Positions 17,483-25,744 of a DNA stretch of 64,000 nucleotides are shown piece after piece; the first letter of the stretch is position 1, and each line of letters starts with the position of its first letter. Both the position numbers and the translations under genes were made by a program. The stretch comes from Candidatus Bathyarchaeia archaeon (GTDB lineage: Archaea; Thermoproteota; Bathyarchaeia; Bathyarchaeales; Bathycorpusculaceae). The DNA lies in contig CP166960.1 of assembly GCA_041447175.1 (NCBI GenBank), positions 1,442,519 through 1,506,518 on the forward strand. Reading direction: 5' to 3'. The notes beneath the pieces were generated by a model. That model did not search any database. It saw nothing but the letters and a program-made list of their open reading frames with translations, and was not told the DNA's origin.

Positions 17483-18868
17483 ATCCAAAAGAACCTGTCA
17501 GTAGCAAAATTCGGCGGCAGCCTTTTAGACACAGAAGGCAGAGGCATTCCCAAAATCCTCAAAAGCATCCGCGAACTACACAAAACCGACGCAGTGGGTC
17601 CAATTACGGTTTTTTCTGCTCCAACAGGCTGCACGGACGAGCTAATTCGCATAGGCGAAAGCTGCGCCCAATCAAGGAAATCTTCCGTAAACTCCATCTT
17701 CAAGATATACGAAAACCTCGCAGCCGCCTACGTCAAAGAAGACCACATGAAACAGGCAAAAGCCGATTTGGAGTTTTACAGGTCACAAACCGAAAAGGCA
17801 TTAGCAAGTGTTAACAGAAGATTTAGCGGCAACATAAAGGCAAAGGTTCTCGCATATGGCGGAGAACTTGCAACTGCAAACCTCATGAGCCACATCATGC
17901 AAAGCCACGATTTAAACAGCATCAACCTTTCGCCCCATGACTGGCCCATAGTCACTGACGACGATTTTGAAGACGCCACACCCAACCCCGAACTAAGCCA
18001 AACACGCCTCAACAGCCTGACCAAGCCGCTGCAAGAGGGAAAAATAGTTTCTATGGGCGGGTTTTTCGCAGAGACCTCCGACGGGTTGGAAACGGTTTTG
18101 GGAAGAGGCGGCTCCGACCTTTCAGCCGTTTTCGTTTCCTGCCTACTAAGCGGAGAATACGATACACAAACCCTGCTATACAAGGATGTCCCAGTTCAAA
18201 GTGCTGACCCCAAAGTGGTCAAAGGACAAAAAACAGAACACGTTCCAGCATTAACATACAATGAGGCACATAAAGCGTCCATGATGGGTATGAAGATTGT
18301 TCAGAGTTCGGCAATCGCGTTAGCCAGACAATTCGCGGTTCCGCTCAAGGTGGTGCCCATTGATGAACCCGAAAGCTACTCAACCATACAAGCCGAAAAA
18401 ACAGGCAATCAAATCGTCAAGTGCTTAACAGGCAAAACAGGATGCGCCATCTTGACGATGCACGACGAGAAAAGCCGCTCGCTAGAGGATTCCCTGCGGA
18501 TATGGGAAAAACGCAACGACTTCATGGATTTGGGCGCAGAAACAATGGAAACAGGAGAAAGAATCCGCGACTTCCTATTTCTGGATTCGGACTATCTGAA
18601 AAAGAACGAGGAAAAACTCAAAGGGTTCGACGAGCACCTAAAAGTAGAGTACGGCCTGGGCGTAGTTACGCTCATCGGAGACCGCATGAAAAACTCACAC
18701 GGAGTGGCTTCAATTGCCATCAGCGCAATTCAGGGCTTGAACATAAAGCGGGGAATTTTTGCGCCGCACACATCCCAAATCATAATCGTGGTCCAAGACA
18801 GCAACGTCAAAGCTGCAGTTGCTCTGATTCACCAGAAAATGGATGAACTCAACAAACCGCCAACTTAA
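17483..18868 (+). CDS. Aspartate kinase, start codon non-canonical
   Basis: The catalytic N-terminus VAKFGGSLLDTEGRG is coded from 17501, but the first ATG/GTG/TTG in frame is the GTG at 17594, which would delete it. In-frame candidates are ATC at 17483 (GAGGGA 7 bases upstream) or CTG at 17495; the given start is therefore provisional. Other features: an LGRGGSDLSAVFVS nucleotide motif, an LYKDVPVQSADPKVV aspartokinase motif, and two C-terminal ACT-like regions (about residues 310-460) for allosteric control. It makes aspartyl-phosphate for Lys/Thr/Met synthesis. It could be a close homologue with another substrate. Confidence 0.8.
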   Translation: MQKNLSVAKFGGSLLDTEGRGIPKILKSIRELHKTDAVGPITVFSAPTGCTDELIRIGESCAQSRKSSVNSIFKIYENLAAAYVKEDHMKQAKADLEFYRSQTEKALASVNRRFSGNIKAKVLAYGGELATANLMSHIMQSHDLNSINLSPHDWPIVTDDDFEDATPNPELSQTRLNSLTKPLQEGKIVSMGGFFAETSDGLETVLGRGGSDLSAVFVSCLLSGEYDTQTLLYKDVPVQSADPKVVKGQKTEHVPALTYNEAHKASMMGMKIVQSSAIALARQFAVPLKVVPIDEPESYSTIQAEKTGNQIVKCLTGKTGCAILTMHDEKSRSLEDSLRIWEKRNDFMDLGAETMETGERIRDFLFLDSDYLKKNEEKLKGFDEHLKVEYGLGVVTLIGDRMKNSHGVASIAISAIQGLNIKRGIFAPHTSQIIIVVQDSNVKAAVALIHQKMDELNKPPT

Positions 18869-18980
18869 CCCCACCATTCACTCAAGAAAAGCGTGTAGTG
18901 CATAAACAAAAAACATAAGGAACCCTAAATAGTCCTTGAATACTCTACAATAGAAACGTGCGGCAGGAGCATAAAAACAC

Positions 18981-19337
18981 GTGAATTTCACCGCAAAACA
19001 GATAGCGCGACAACGCATACAAACACTTATCCAACAAGCAGCAAACACATACAAGGCTGACCCGAAACGGGCTCAAAGTTACCTGTGGACCGCCAGAAAA
19101 GTAGCGATGGCAGCCAGAATTCGACTGCCACCCACATGCAAACAGCAAATCTGCAAAAAATGCAACACCCTGCTTATCCCGGGGGAAAGCAGTCGTGTGC
19201 GGATAAAGCCTCGAAGGGAACCCCACGTTGTGGTCACCTGTTTAGAGTGTGGTTACCAAACCCGAATACCCCTCAAAGCCAAAAAGGAGAAAACAAAAAG
19301 TGAGCAAAATAACCTCAAAAATGAAGAGACACGTTAA
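18981..19337 (+). CDS. rnp4: RNase P protein component 4 (Rpp21/Rpr2 family)
   Basis: 118 residues from GTG at 18981 (CAGGAG 12 bases upstream). N-terminal helices (RQRIQTLIQQAANTY, then AQSYLWTARKVAMAARIRL) precede a zinc ribbon with CKKC (about 58-61) and CLEC (about 87-90). This is archaeal Rpp21, which helps RNase P mature tRNA 5' ends. A TATA-like CCTAAATAG lies near 18923. The 3' end overlaps yhbY by 38 bases. Confidence 0.92.
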   Translation: MNFTAKQIARQRIQTLIQQAANTYKADPKRAQSYLWTARKVAMAARIRLPPTCKQQICKKCNTLLIPGESSRVRIKPRREPHVVVTCLECGYQTRIPLKAKKEKTKSEQNNLKNEETR

Positions 19338-19611
19338 GCACGAACTCAAAGAAGAAGGACCCACAATTTGGGTAGGAAAAGAAGGCTTAACCCCGCAAGT
19401 GTTAGTTCAAGTTGAAAATCAACTGCAAAAAACAAAGATGGTGAAAATCCGGATTCTCAAAAGTGCACTTGTAACAGATACTGCAAAAGCCATTGCAACC
19501 AGAACCGCAGAGCAATTGAACGCGGCGCTTGTGGAAGTCCGTGGACACGTCTTTATCATTTACAGACGCCGAAAGAAGCAAACACCAACACCTGAAACCG
19601 ACAAGCAATAA
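19300..19611 (+). CDS. YhbY/CRS1-type RNA-binding protein
   Basis: 103 residues from the GTG at 19300, preferred because AAGGAGA lies 9 bases upstream; an in-frame GTG at 19249 would extend it into rnp4. The CRM/YhbY fold shows HELKEEGPTIWVGKEGLTP, KTKMVKIRIL, and ALVEVRGHVFIIYRRRKK. The family binds ribosomal RNA. The Rpp21-YhbY pair normally precedes rps19e in archaea. Confidence 0.92.
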   Translation: MSKITSKMKRHVKHELKEEGPTIWVGKEGLTPQVLVQVENQLQKTKMVKIRILKSALVTDTAKAIATRTAEQLNAALVEVRGHVFIIYRRRKKQTPTPETDKQ

Positions 19612-19770
19612 GTAGGCGTCAACGGCGTCGCTTGTTCAGATTCTTGCGTATTAAGGAAACAAGTTATATTCGCCGAAAAAGTTGTAGTTTAATGTTCGAG
19701 CAGCTATTGTTGTGCTGTTTGAAGAGTTGGGAGTAAGGTAAGCGGCTTAGAGGAGACAGAACAAAACGCA

Positions 19771-19780
19771 TACATTATAT
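19771..19780 (+). promoter_or_regulatory. TATA box of the superoxide reductase gene
   Basis: TACATTATAT lies about 37 bases before the ATG at 19816, the usual archaeal distance. The ribosome site GGAGGTGA follows at 19802-19809. Confidence 0.45.
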
Positions 19781-19815
19781 CCCGATTCCAGCATGTTTCA
19801 TGGAGGTGAAACGAT

Positions 19816-20208
19816 ATGAAAATAGGTGAATTAATCCAAGAATCAGACTGGAAAACCGAAAAGCACGTTCCTGTTATTGACTGCCCTGACACCGTTAAAA
19901 AAGACGAGATTTTTGAGGTAACTGCAAGCATAGGCAAAGAGGTTACTCACCCTAACACAACTGCACACCACATCTGTTGGATAGACTTGTACTTCCACCC
20001 TGAAGGCGAAAAGTTCCCACACCAAATCGGCAAATTCGAATTTACCGCCCACGGAGCTTCAGCACAAGGACCCGACACAAGCACAGTTTACACCCACCAC
20101 AAAGCAACAGCAAGCATGAAAACAAGCAAACCAGGAACCCTATTCGCAGTCTCAATGTGCAACATACACGGACTCTGGCAGTACTCAAAACCGATAAAGG
20201 TAGAATAA
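19816..20208 (+). CDS. sor: Superoxide reductase, class II (neelaredoxin/desulfoferrodoxin family)
   Basis: 130 residues, the size of the single-iron class II enzyme without the N-terminal desulforedoxin domain. All ligands of the Fe(His)4Cys centre are visible: EKHVP (Glu15, His17), HPNTTAHHICW, and CNIHG. It reduces superoxide to peroxide without making oxygen, a hallmark of anaerobes. Stand-alone gene with its own promoter and a strong ribosome site. Confidence 0.95.
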   Translation: MKIGELIQESDWKTEKHVPVIDCPDTVKKDEIFEVTASIGKEVTHPNTTAHHICWIDLYFHPEGEKFPHQIGKFEFTAHGASAQGPDTSTVYTHHKATASMKTSKPGTLFAVSMCNIHGLWQYSKPIKVE

Positions 20209-20345
20209 ACTACCTCAGGAACATAACCACAATATCCCCTTATTATTCTTCAAATAAAAAACAGCTGAAACGTTATAAAAAAAACCGGCGCTGCCAACAA
20301 AAAAGACAGAAAAGCATAACGCAAAACTGCAGGTTCCGCCGATTG

Positions 20346-21929
20346 TTACACTCGCAAAACAGTCATGAGTTTATCCATATAATCGAGTAAAATACACAAT
20401 ATTTTACCTACGCCACCTAAGCCACTAGCAATTCCACGCAAATTACGAATGTCAAGGTGAGTTATTGTTCTCGTAAATATCGCAACTGGAAGCAGAACTA
20501 ACAGAAAGAGAACCACACCTAAAACAAGTTCAACCCAACTGGAAAAGCTCAACAACGAAATGGTAACAAAAGTTATAATTGCAGCTACCGCTGAGGAAAA
20601 CAGGATTTTTGCAGAAGACCCCCAATCTACACTTACCCCGTAGGTTTTCTTGATGAACCATAGCCCCATGATTAGGCTGGGAATATTTGCGGTAAGGAGA
20701 GTCGCGATTAGACCCAAGACACCAAACCGCATAATCATAACATAACCCATCGGAAAACCTATCAATCCGGTAACCAATCCCATCTTCAAAACAAAACCCG
20801 TCTGCCCTTGACCATTTAGAAGTCCACCCAAGCTAAGGTGACCAAACGCGGCGTATAGGTATTGAATTGCAAGCAGAGCCAAAAATAGTGGAGCTGTTTC
20901 GTAAGTGTCTCCAAAAAGTGCTGCCACGGCTGGTCCTGACAAACACATCACAATAGCCGTAGCTGGAACGACAAAAAAAGATGCATACTTCACTGAAAAC
21001 TGGAATATACTCTTCAGGTTTTCACGGTCTTTCACGGCATCCAGTTTTGAAAAGGCAGGAAACATCATGGTTGTTATTGGCATAGCGAAGAAAGTTATCA
21101 GAACAACAAAATTCATGGCTACGCTATAGTTTCCAATCATCACGTTGTCTTCTATATAATGAATAGGCAATAAAAACGCATAATATTGTGGCAAAATAGA
21201 CGTAATGAGCACAGCAAAGGACAAAGGCAAACAATACGTTAACATTGCGGTTAAGTAAGCTTTTATTTCAAGCCTATTAGTAGAAGGCTTAGGCAAATGC
21301 CTGTAAATGTTCCAAATAAGGATCACGCCAACAACACCACCAATGTAGGTTCCTGCTGTGAAACCAATAATTGCGCCATTAACTTCAAGACCCAAGAGAA
21401 CCAAGCCAATTATGATTGCCGTTTTAAAGGCACTTTGACAGATCATCATGATGCTGTTTAGTTCCAGCCTTTCATAGCCAGTAAATGCAGCAGTGGCAGC
21501 TGAAACCAGCCCGCTTGCAAAAACAGAAAAAGAAACAATCTGGATAAGAGGGGCTATAACTGGACGGTTAAAGACGCTGGTGGCTAAGAAATCGGCAAAT
21601 AAAAACGAAAAAACGGAGAGGAGCAAACCTGAAGCGACCTCAAAGATTAGTCCTGAAAGGTATACGCTTCTAATTTCATCAAGTCTATTCTCAGCGCGAT
21701 ACTGAGCCGTGAAGCGTATCATTGCTGAGTTCATGCCCCAGTCTCTGAAAATGTAGATCAGGTTTGGAACGGTCAAAACGACTGCATACAACCCGTATGA
21801 ATCGGAGCCTAACAGTCGAGCAATGAATATAGTGCCTATTGAGGAAATCAGGGTGGAAATTACGAGTCCCCAGAGGAAGTGGAAACTGCCTTTCGCTGAA
21901 GTTTTTGCGATGTCTGCAGTTTTGCTCAT
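20346..21929 (-). CDS. Polysaccharide biosynthesis flippase (Wzx/MATE-like)
   Basis: 527 residues, hydrophobic, about 14 transmembrane helices. The family start (AKTSAKGSFHFLWGLVIS, then GTIFIARLLGSDSYGLYAVV) is intact, as are IFRDWGMNSAMIRF and the later FAMPITTMMFPAFSKLDA. It flips lipid-linked sugars across the membrane. A broken copy of its first codons and upstream DNA occurs near 28317-28520. The gene is convergent with the superoxide reductase gene and shares its orientation with the AglD-like gene. Confidence 0.92.
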   Translation of the reverse strand: MSKTADIAKTSAKGSFHFLWGLVISTLISSIGTIFIARLLGSDSYGLYAVVLTVPNLIYIFRDWGMNSAMIRFTAQYRAENRLDEIRSVYLSGLIFEVASGLLLSVFSFLFADFLATSVFNRPVIAPLIQIVSFSVFASGLVSAATAAFTGYERLELNSIMMICQSAFKTAIIIGLVLLGLEVNGAIIGFTAGTYIGGVVGVILIWNIYRHLPKPSTNRLEIKAYLTAMLTYCLPLSFAVLITSILPQYYAFLLPIHYIEDNVMIGNYSVAMNFVVLITFFAMPITTMMFPAFSKLDAVKDRENLKSIFQFSVKYASFFVVPATAIVMCLSGPAVAALFGDTYETAPLFLALLAIQYLYAAFGHLSLGGLLNGQGQTGFVLKMGLVTGLIGFPMGYVMIMRFGVLGLIATLLTANIPSLIMGLWFIKKTYGVSVDWGSSAKILFSSAVAAIITFVTISLLSFSSWVELVLGVVLFLLVLLPVAIFTRTITHLDIRNLRGIASGLGGVGKILCILLDYMDKLMTVLRV

Positions 21930-22110
21930 GTTGTCCTCATCGTCCCCAGTTGTATAGAAGGTTACGGATACAATTTCGACAGGTTATGCTTATCGTTTTT
22001 GGTCGTAACAGGATGAGGTGACAGAAGCTGTTGTTCGAGAAAATCAAACTTTAAGAGGTACCTCTAAAACTTGACCACACCTAACACGAAGCACCTACGC
22101 GACACCGAAC

Positions 22111-23139
22111 TTATAAGGAGCTATTTTCAGCGACAACAGGTTTTCTGTTTAATTTGCTAAGTAACCCCGTGCTGGTTTTTGTCAATGAAGGTAAACCAAT
22201 GAGGTCTGTGGAGACTGCTAGAAGCCTAACCAAAAGTGCAAAAGGCAGAGCAATCTCGAGAGGGGCGCCGATGTTGGTCAGCAAAAAGACATAGGCTGCT
22301 TCCTGCAGACCTAAACCTGCAAAGGTTATTGGAACATACATGAAAACAGCGGTTAGGGGACCCATGAAAAGCATGTCCAAAAAGGTGGGTTGAGCTAGAC
22401 TAAGGGCTTGCGCGAGAACATAAAGGGAGATTCCACTAAACAGCACTGAAGCTAAAATCGAGATGATAATGGTTTTGGCTGATTTTCGTATTGCCACTTT
22501 GTCTTTGGAAAACGTCGCACGTAGAGATTCAAGTTTCCTAATCAAAATGCCTATGATGGGAAGTTTTGAGAGCCGCTGAAGCAGACCTGAAAAACAGTTA
22601 GTCCAGACCAGCACGGTTAAACCGATGCCTCCAACAAGCAGCAAGGTTATGCCGAGAAGCATGGCTTGGACCATGGTTGGGTCAATATTGATGCGGGTTA
22701 AAAAGTAGATTAGAGCGATAGTTGAGAAGGCGGCTTTGATGAAAAAGTTAAAGGCGCCTACAGACATCACGCTTATCATGCCCTTTTCTAATGGGACAGC
22801 CCTCAACTGGTTAAGCAGGACGGGAGTTGCAAAGTAACCTGATTTTGCGGGAGTAACGTCACTTAGAAGTTGTCCTCCAAAGTTTGCCAACTGAGTTATT
22901 CGCAGGGGTGGCGCGGCGTTGGTTGCTTTCAAAGCGCCATGCAGTGCGAAACCTATGGATAAAGAGGATAAAATGAAAAACGCTATAGACAAACCTAAAA
23001 CAGGTATGTTAATGTGGGACAAAGCGTGGTAGGTTTCGGACAGGTTCACATTTTGGAACAGCAGGTACAAAATAAGAAGGCTGACCGCTACCTGGACAGG
23101 AATGAGCAGAGTTCTTATGCGTTTTTGCGATAAATTCAA
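22111..23139 (-). CDS. AglD/LPG-synthase-type membrane protein (UPF0104)
   Basis: 342 residues with about eight transmembrane helices. The start uses TTG at 23139, with AAGGT upstream. The sequence has the family pattern: QLANFGGQLLSDVTPAKSGY, then MSVGAFNFFIKAAFSTIALI and ITFAGLGLQEAAYVFLL. This family includes lysylphosphatidylglycerol-synthase membrane regions and the C-terminal part of archaeal AglD; several members act in surface glycosylation. The substrate is unknown. It lies 180 bases upstream of the flippase on the same strand. Confidence 0.85.
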   Translation of the reverse strand: MNLSQKRIRTLLIPVQVAVSLLILYLLFQNVNLSETYHALSHINIPVLGLSIAFFILSSLSIGFALHGALKATNAAPPLRITQLANFGGQLLSDVTPAKSGYFATPVLLNQLRAVPLEKGMISVMSVGAFNFFIKAAFSTIALIYFLTRINIDPTMVQAMLLGITLLLVGGIGLTVLVWTNCFSGLLQRLSKLPIIGILIRKLESLRATFSKDKVAIRKSAKTIIISILASVLFSGISLYVLAQALSLAQPTFLDMLFMGPLTAVFMYVPITFAGLGLQEAAYVFLLTNIGAPLEIALPFALLVRLLAVSTDLIGLPSLTKTSTGLLSKLNRKPVVAENSSL

Positions 23140-23470
23140 CAGGCAACTACCTTATTGGGTTAAGCCACAACAGCTAACAAAACTTGTGCAGAATTTAATT
23201 TAACCATTATGCTCAAACAAGGACAAACAGGCAAACCAAGCATCAAACCAGGGGACACAGCATCAAGAGCAGTAACTTGAAGGTAAACTCAACATCTCAA
23301 AATGTTTCAGGCAATGAAGGCTGTCTTGTATGTAAAATAAAAAGGTTAGACAGGTTGGATTGGCCGAATTTCAGGAGCATTTTTATTTCGGGTCTGTCAC
23401 CAAAGAACGCTAGTTTAAAAACGCCAGTTTCCGCAGCAATCAATTAATTCCATTGGAGTCTCCCTAAAGT
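23140..23470. other. Intergenic stretch, no gene recognised
   Basis: 331 bases between the AglD-like and MFS genes. Only a 23-codon reading frame with an ATG (from 23209 on the plus strand) is present and has no supporting features. Contains A/T-rich stretches suitable for a promoter, none decisive. Confidence 0.4.
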
Positions 23471-24655
23471 CTAGTTGGTGTTGACAGATAGTACTAGTAC
23501 GGCACCAATAAGGGCAAAACTGGACAGGCACATAAGCGTAAAACCCATAGACTGCGATGTCTGTAGAAAGAACCCAATCAATGGCGCCTCAATTATTGTT
23601 GCAGTGCGGTTCCAAAAGGACATCATTCCAAAACCAAGACCAGCCTGTCGGACGGAAACCGCTTGAGCCATCAGCACAAATGCCAAGGCGGGTACTGTGC
23701 CAGCCGATGCCCCAACAATAAGAACCCCGACAACAAGTCCAGCGCCCTCCAAGAAGCTCAATGCAAATATGCTTGCCGCTGTTGCAAATAGACCAGCTAC
23801 GACAAATGGCTTTCGGCTGCCTGTTCGGTCGGATAACCACCCATAAAATGGAACGAAGAATATTTTTGAAGCCATATACGTGCTTGAAATTATGCTTGCA
23901 TAAACGGGCGTTATCCCCTTGAAAGTTGTAAACAAACTTGGAGCCCACGTGACAAAACCCGACGAGGCAATGCTGAAGAATAACCACATCAGACCAATTT
24001 TCCAGATTTCCCTGTTTTTGAGACTTTGACGAATCCCTGTGTAATTCGTCGGGTTTGGTTCAAATTGCATGTGTTTATCTCTTATTGTGACTACAAAAAA
24101 AACTGCAAAGCCCACTCCCGCAACCGCGCCAAAATAGAAGGGGGACCGCCAACCCCAACTTTGCGCTAACAGGGGAACTATAAGAAAAGCTGCAACTGCC
24201 GAGATTTGCGCACCTATGGAGTAAATCCCCATTGCAGTTCCTAACTCTTTCTTTTGGAACCATTGGGGGATTATTGCGGCTGTACCGATTGTTAGAAAAC
24301 AGCTCCCAAACCCCGTTATGAATCGCCCGAAAAGGGCAACAGAAAACGTTGTGGCAGATGCTGTGATTAAGCTGCCGATTGTAACTGAAATAAGTGTTAG
24401 AAAGCCTAAACGACGAAAACCGTATTTACTTATAAGCAGCCCCGCGGGAATCGCTAGGATGAAACCGGGAACTACCACAACTGACATCAAAAGCCCCGCT
24501 GTTGCAGCGTCTACTGCAAAAACCGACTGCATCGTAGTCATCAGAGGAGGCACTGATTGCAACGCAAAGTAGTACATGTCGCAACTAAGCAAGGATGCAG
24601 CCAGAATTACCCATCGGTAATTTGAAGCTGCTATAGGTGCCTGACCAGTTGCCAT
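23471..24655 (-). CDS. Major facilitator superfamily transporter
   Basis: 394 residues with 12 predicted helices. The MFS loop signatures are present: LLISKYGFRRLGFL between helices 2 and 3 and the second-half GWLSDRTGSRKPFVV. The sequence ALFGRFITGFGSCFLTIG matches the helix 4 region. It is probably an anion or organic-acid permease of the ACS/NarK-like kind, but the substrate cannot be read. The start ATG has a weak ribosome site. It lies between a glycan block and TrmB cassette 3, co-directional with the TrmB gene (148 bases). Confidence 0.85.
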   Translation of the reverse strand: MATGQAPIAASNYRWVILAASLLSCDMYYFALQSVPPLMTTMQSVFAVDAATAGLLMSVVVVPGFILAIPAGLLISKYGFRRLGFLTLISVTIGSLITASATTFSVALFGRFITGFGSCFLTIGTAAIIPQWFQKKELGTAMGIYSIGAQISAVAAFLIVPLLAQSWGWRSPFYFGAVAGVGFAVFFVVTIRDKHMQFEPNPTNYTGIRQSLKNREIWKIGLMWLFFSIASSGFVTWAPSLFTTFKGITPVYASIISSTYMASKIFFVPFYGWLSDRTGSRKPFVVAGLFATAASIFALSFLEGAGLVVGVLIVGASAGTVPALAFVLMAQAVSVRQAGLGFGMMSFWNRTATIIEAPLIGFFLQTSQSMGFTLMCLSSFALIGAVLVLSVNTN

Positions 24656-24803
24656 CTGAGGTCAACAAAAAATGCGGCTCAAGAGGCTAATATTACTTTG
24701 CAGAAAAACCCTCAAGGAACCCCAGATACGCTTGAGACTCCTTTCTCGAAGTTGATACAACAAAAACCTCAGTTCTCGCTACACAACTTATTCATGCACG
24801 CGG

Positions 24804-25610
24804 TCATTTCCCGTATAGATCAGCTTTTTCAGCCTTGCACCACAGTTGTTCGAAATAGTTATGAAATAATTCAACAAAACTAGGATGATTAGTGTTAAAA
24901 CACGCAGACTCCGTAATCGACGCTAAAGGATCCATGAGTATCCCCACGGTTTTTTTGTCAAAACAGGCTCCAAGCGTTTTAGGCACAGTAGGCGTGTATC
25001 TCAGTTCAAAATTTTGGTGACCCATAAGAGTCTGAACCGTCTCTGGAAGAATTTGCCCATTTTCAGGTTTCTCCACAATAACCCGTGTTTTCACTCCACG
25101 TTCCAGCGCTCTTTTGTGGGTTTCAAAAGAGTACACCATAGCCTGAGAAAACCTCTTTAAGCTAGAAATCGTGTCATTGCCCCACTGTGCATTCTGCATG
25201 TGAATCAAAGCGCCTCTAATAAAAATCGTCTTCTTAGGGGTTATGTGGAAATCTTTTTCCTGTTCTTCAATAACCCCGCCTATACAACATCGCGCTTGTT
25301 CAATAAGTTGCTCGGTTTTCTTCTTAATCTCTTGGTATTCTTGTTCCTTTCTGCTTAACAAGAGGGAAATGCCATCCTGTAATGGAATAGCCTCAAACAG
25401 GTTTGGTACACCTATCGTTTTCCCCACCAACCCCATTTCCTGCAGATTCAAAATTTCCCGATAAGCATTTGACCTGTCAACAACTGCAGCTCTCGCCACA
25501 GATTTTATCGATTGCTTTCCATTCATCACTAAGGTCAGATAAATTTTAGCTTGTAACGCATTTAGTCCTGCTTTATTCAAGACCAAGATGTCCTCATCCT
25601 TAAGCGGCAA
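24804..25610 (-). CDS. TrmB-family transcriptional regulator (cassette 3)
   Basis: 268 residues from TTG at 25610 (GGAGAGAG upstream). Winged HTH at about residues 8-75 (AGLNALQAKIYLTLVMNGKQ, then VDRSNAYREILNLQEMGLV). The C-terminal region has a possible PLD-like effector domain and a CC pair near residue 108. Divergent from propeller 3 by 134 bases. It may also influence the MFS transporter downstream, which is co-directional. Confidence 0.85.
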   Translation of the reverse strand: MPLKDEDILVLNKAGLNALQAKIYLTLVMNGKQSIKSVARAAVVDRSNAYREILNLQEMGLVGKTIGVPNLFEAIPLQDGISLLLSRKEQEYQEIKKKTEQLIEQARCCIGGVIEEQEKDFHITPKKTIFIRGALIHMQNAQWGNDTISSLKRFSQAMVYSFETHKRALERGVKTRVIVEKPENGQILPETVQTLMGHQNFELRYTPTVPKTLGACFDKKTVGILMDPLASITESACFNTNHPSFVELFHNYFEQLWCKAEKADLYGK

Positions 25611-25666
25611 TACTCATCTCTCTCCATCGGGACAATATGTGCCTGAGTGAATTAACACCTTGCAGT

Positions 25667-25695
25667 TGTAACTTACATACACCACGGCTTAAAAC
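25667..25695 (+). promoter_or_regulatory. Promoter of propeller 3: palindrome then TATA box
   Basis: The 5-1-5 palindrome TGTAACTTACA (25667-25677) is followed after 10 bases by the TATA-like CTTAAAAC (25688-25695), about 50 bases before the propeller ATG. The same order and spacing occur in front of propellers 1 and 4. Confidence 0.45.
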
Positions 25696-25744
25696 ACTTT
25701 TGCAATAAACTCCTTCGCCACAAAAAATAGGAGAAAACAGAAAT

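Noticed and set aside
19612-19815. Search for a tRNA or small RNA before the superoxide reductase gene
   Set aside because: No cloverleaf or conserved stem could be drawn; only a TATA box and ribosome site are supported.
23471-24655. MFS transporter as a fixed member of the TrmB cassette
   Set aside because: Only cassette 3 has a transporter next to it; it is co-directional at 148 bases but not a shared feature.
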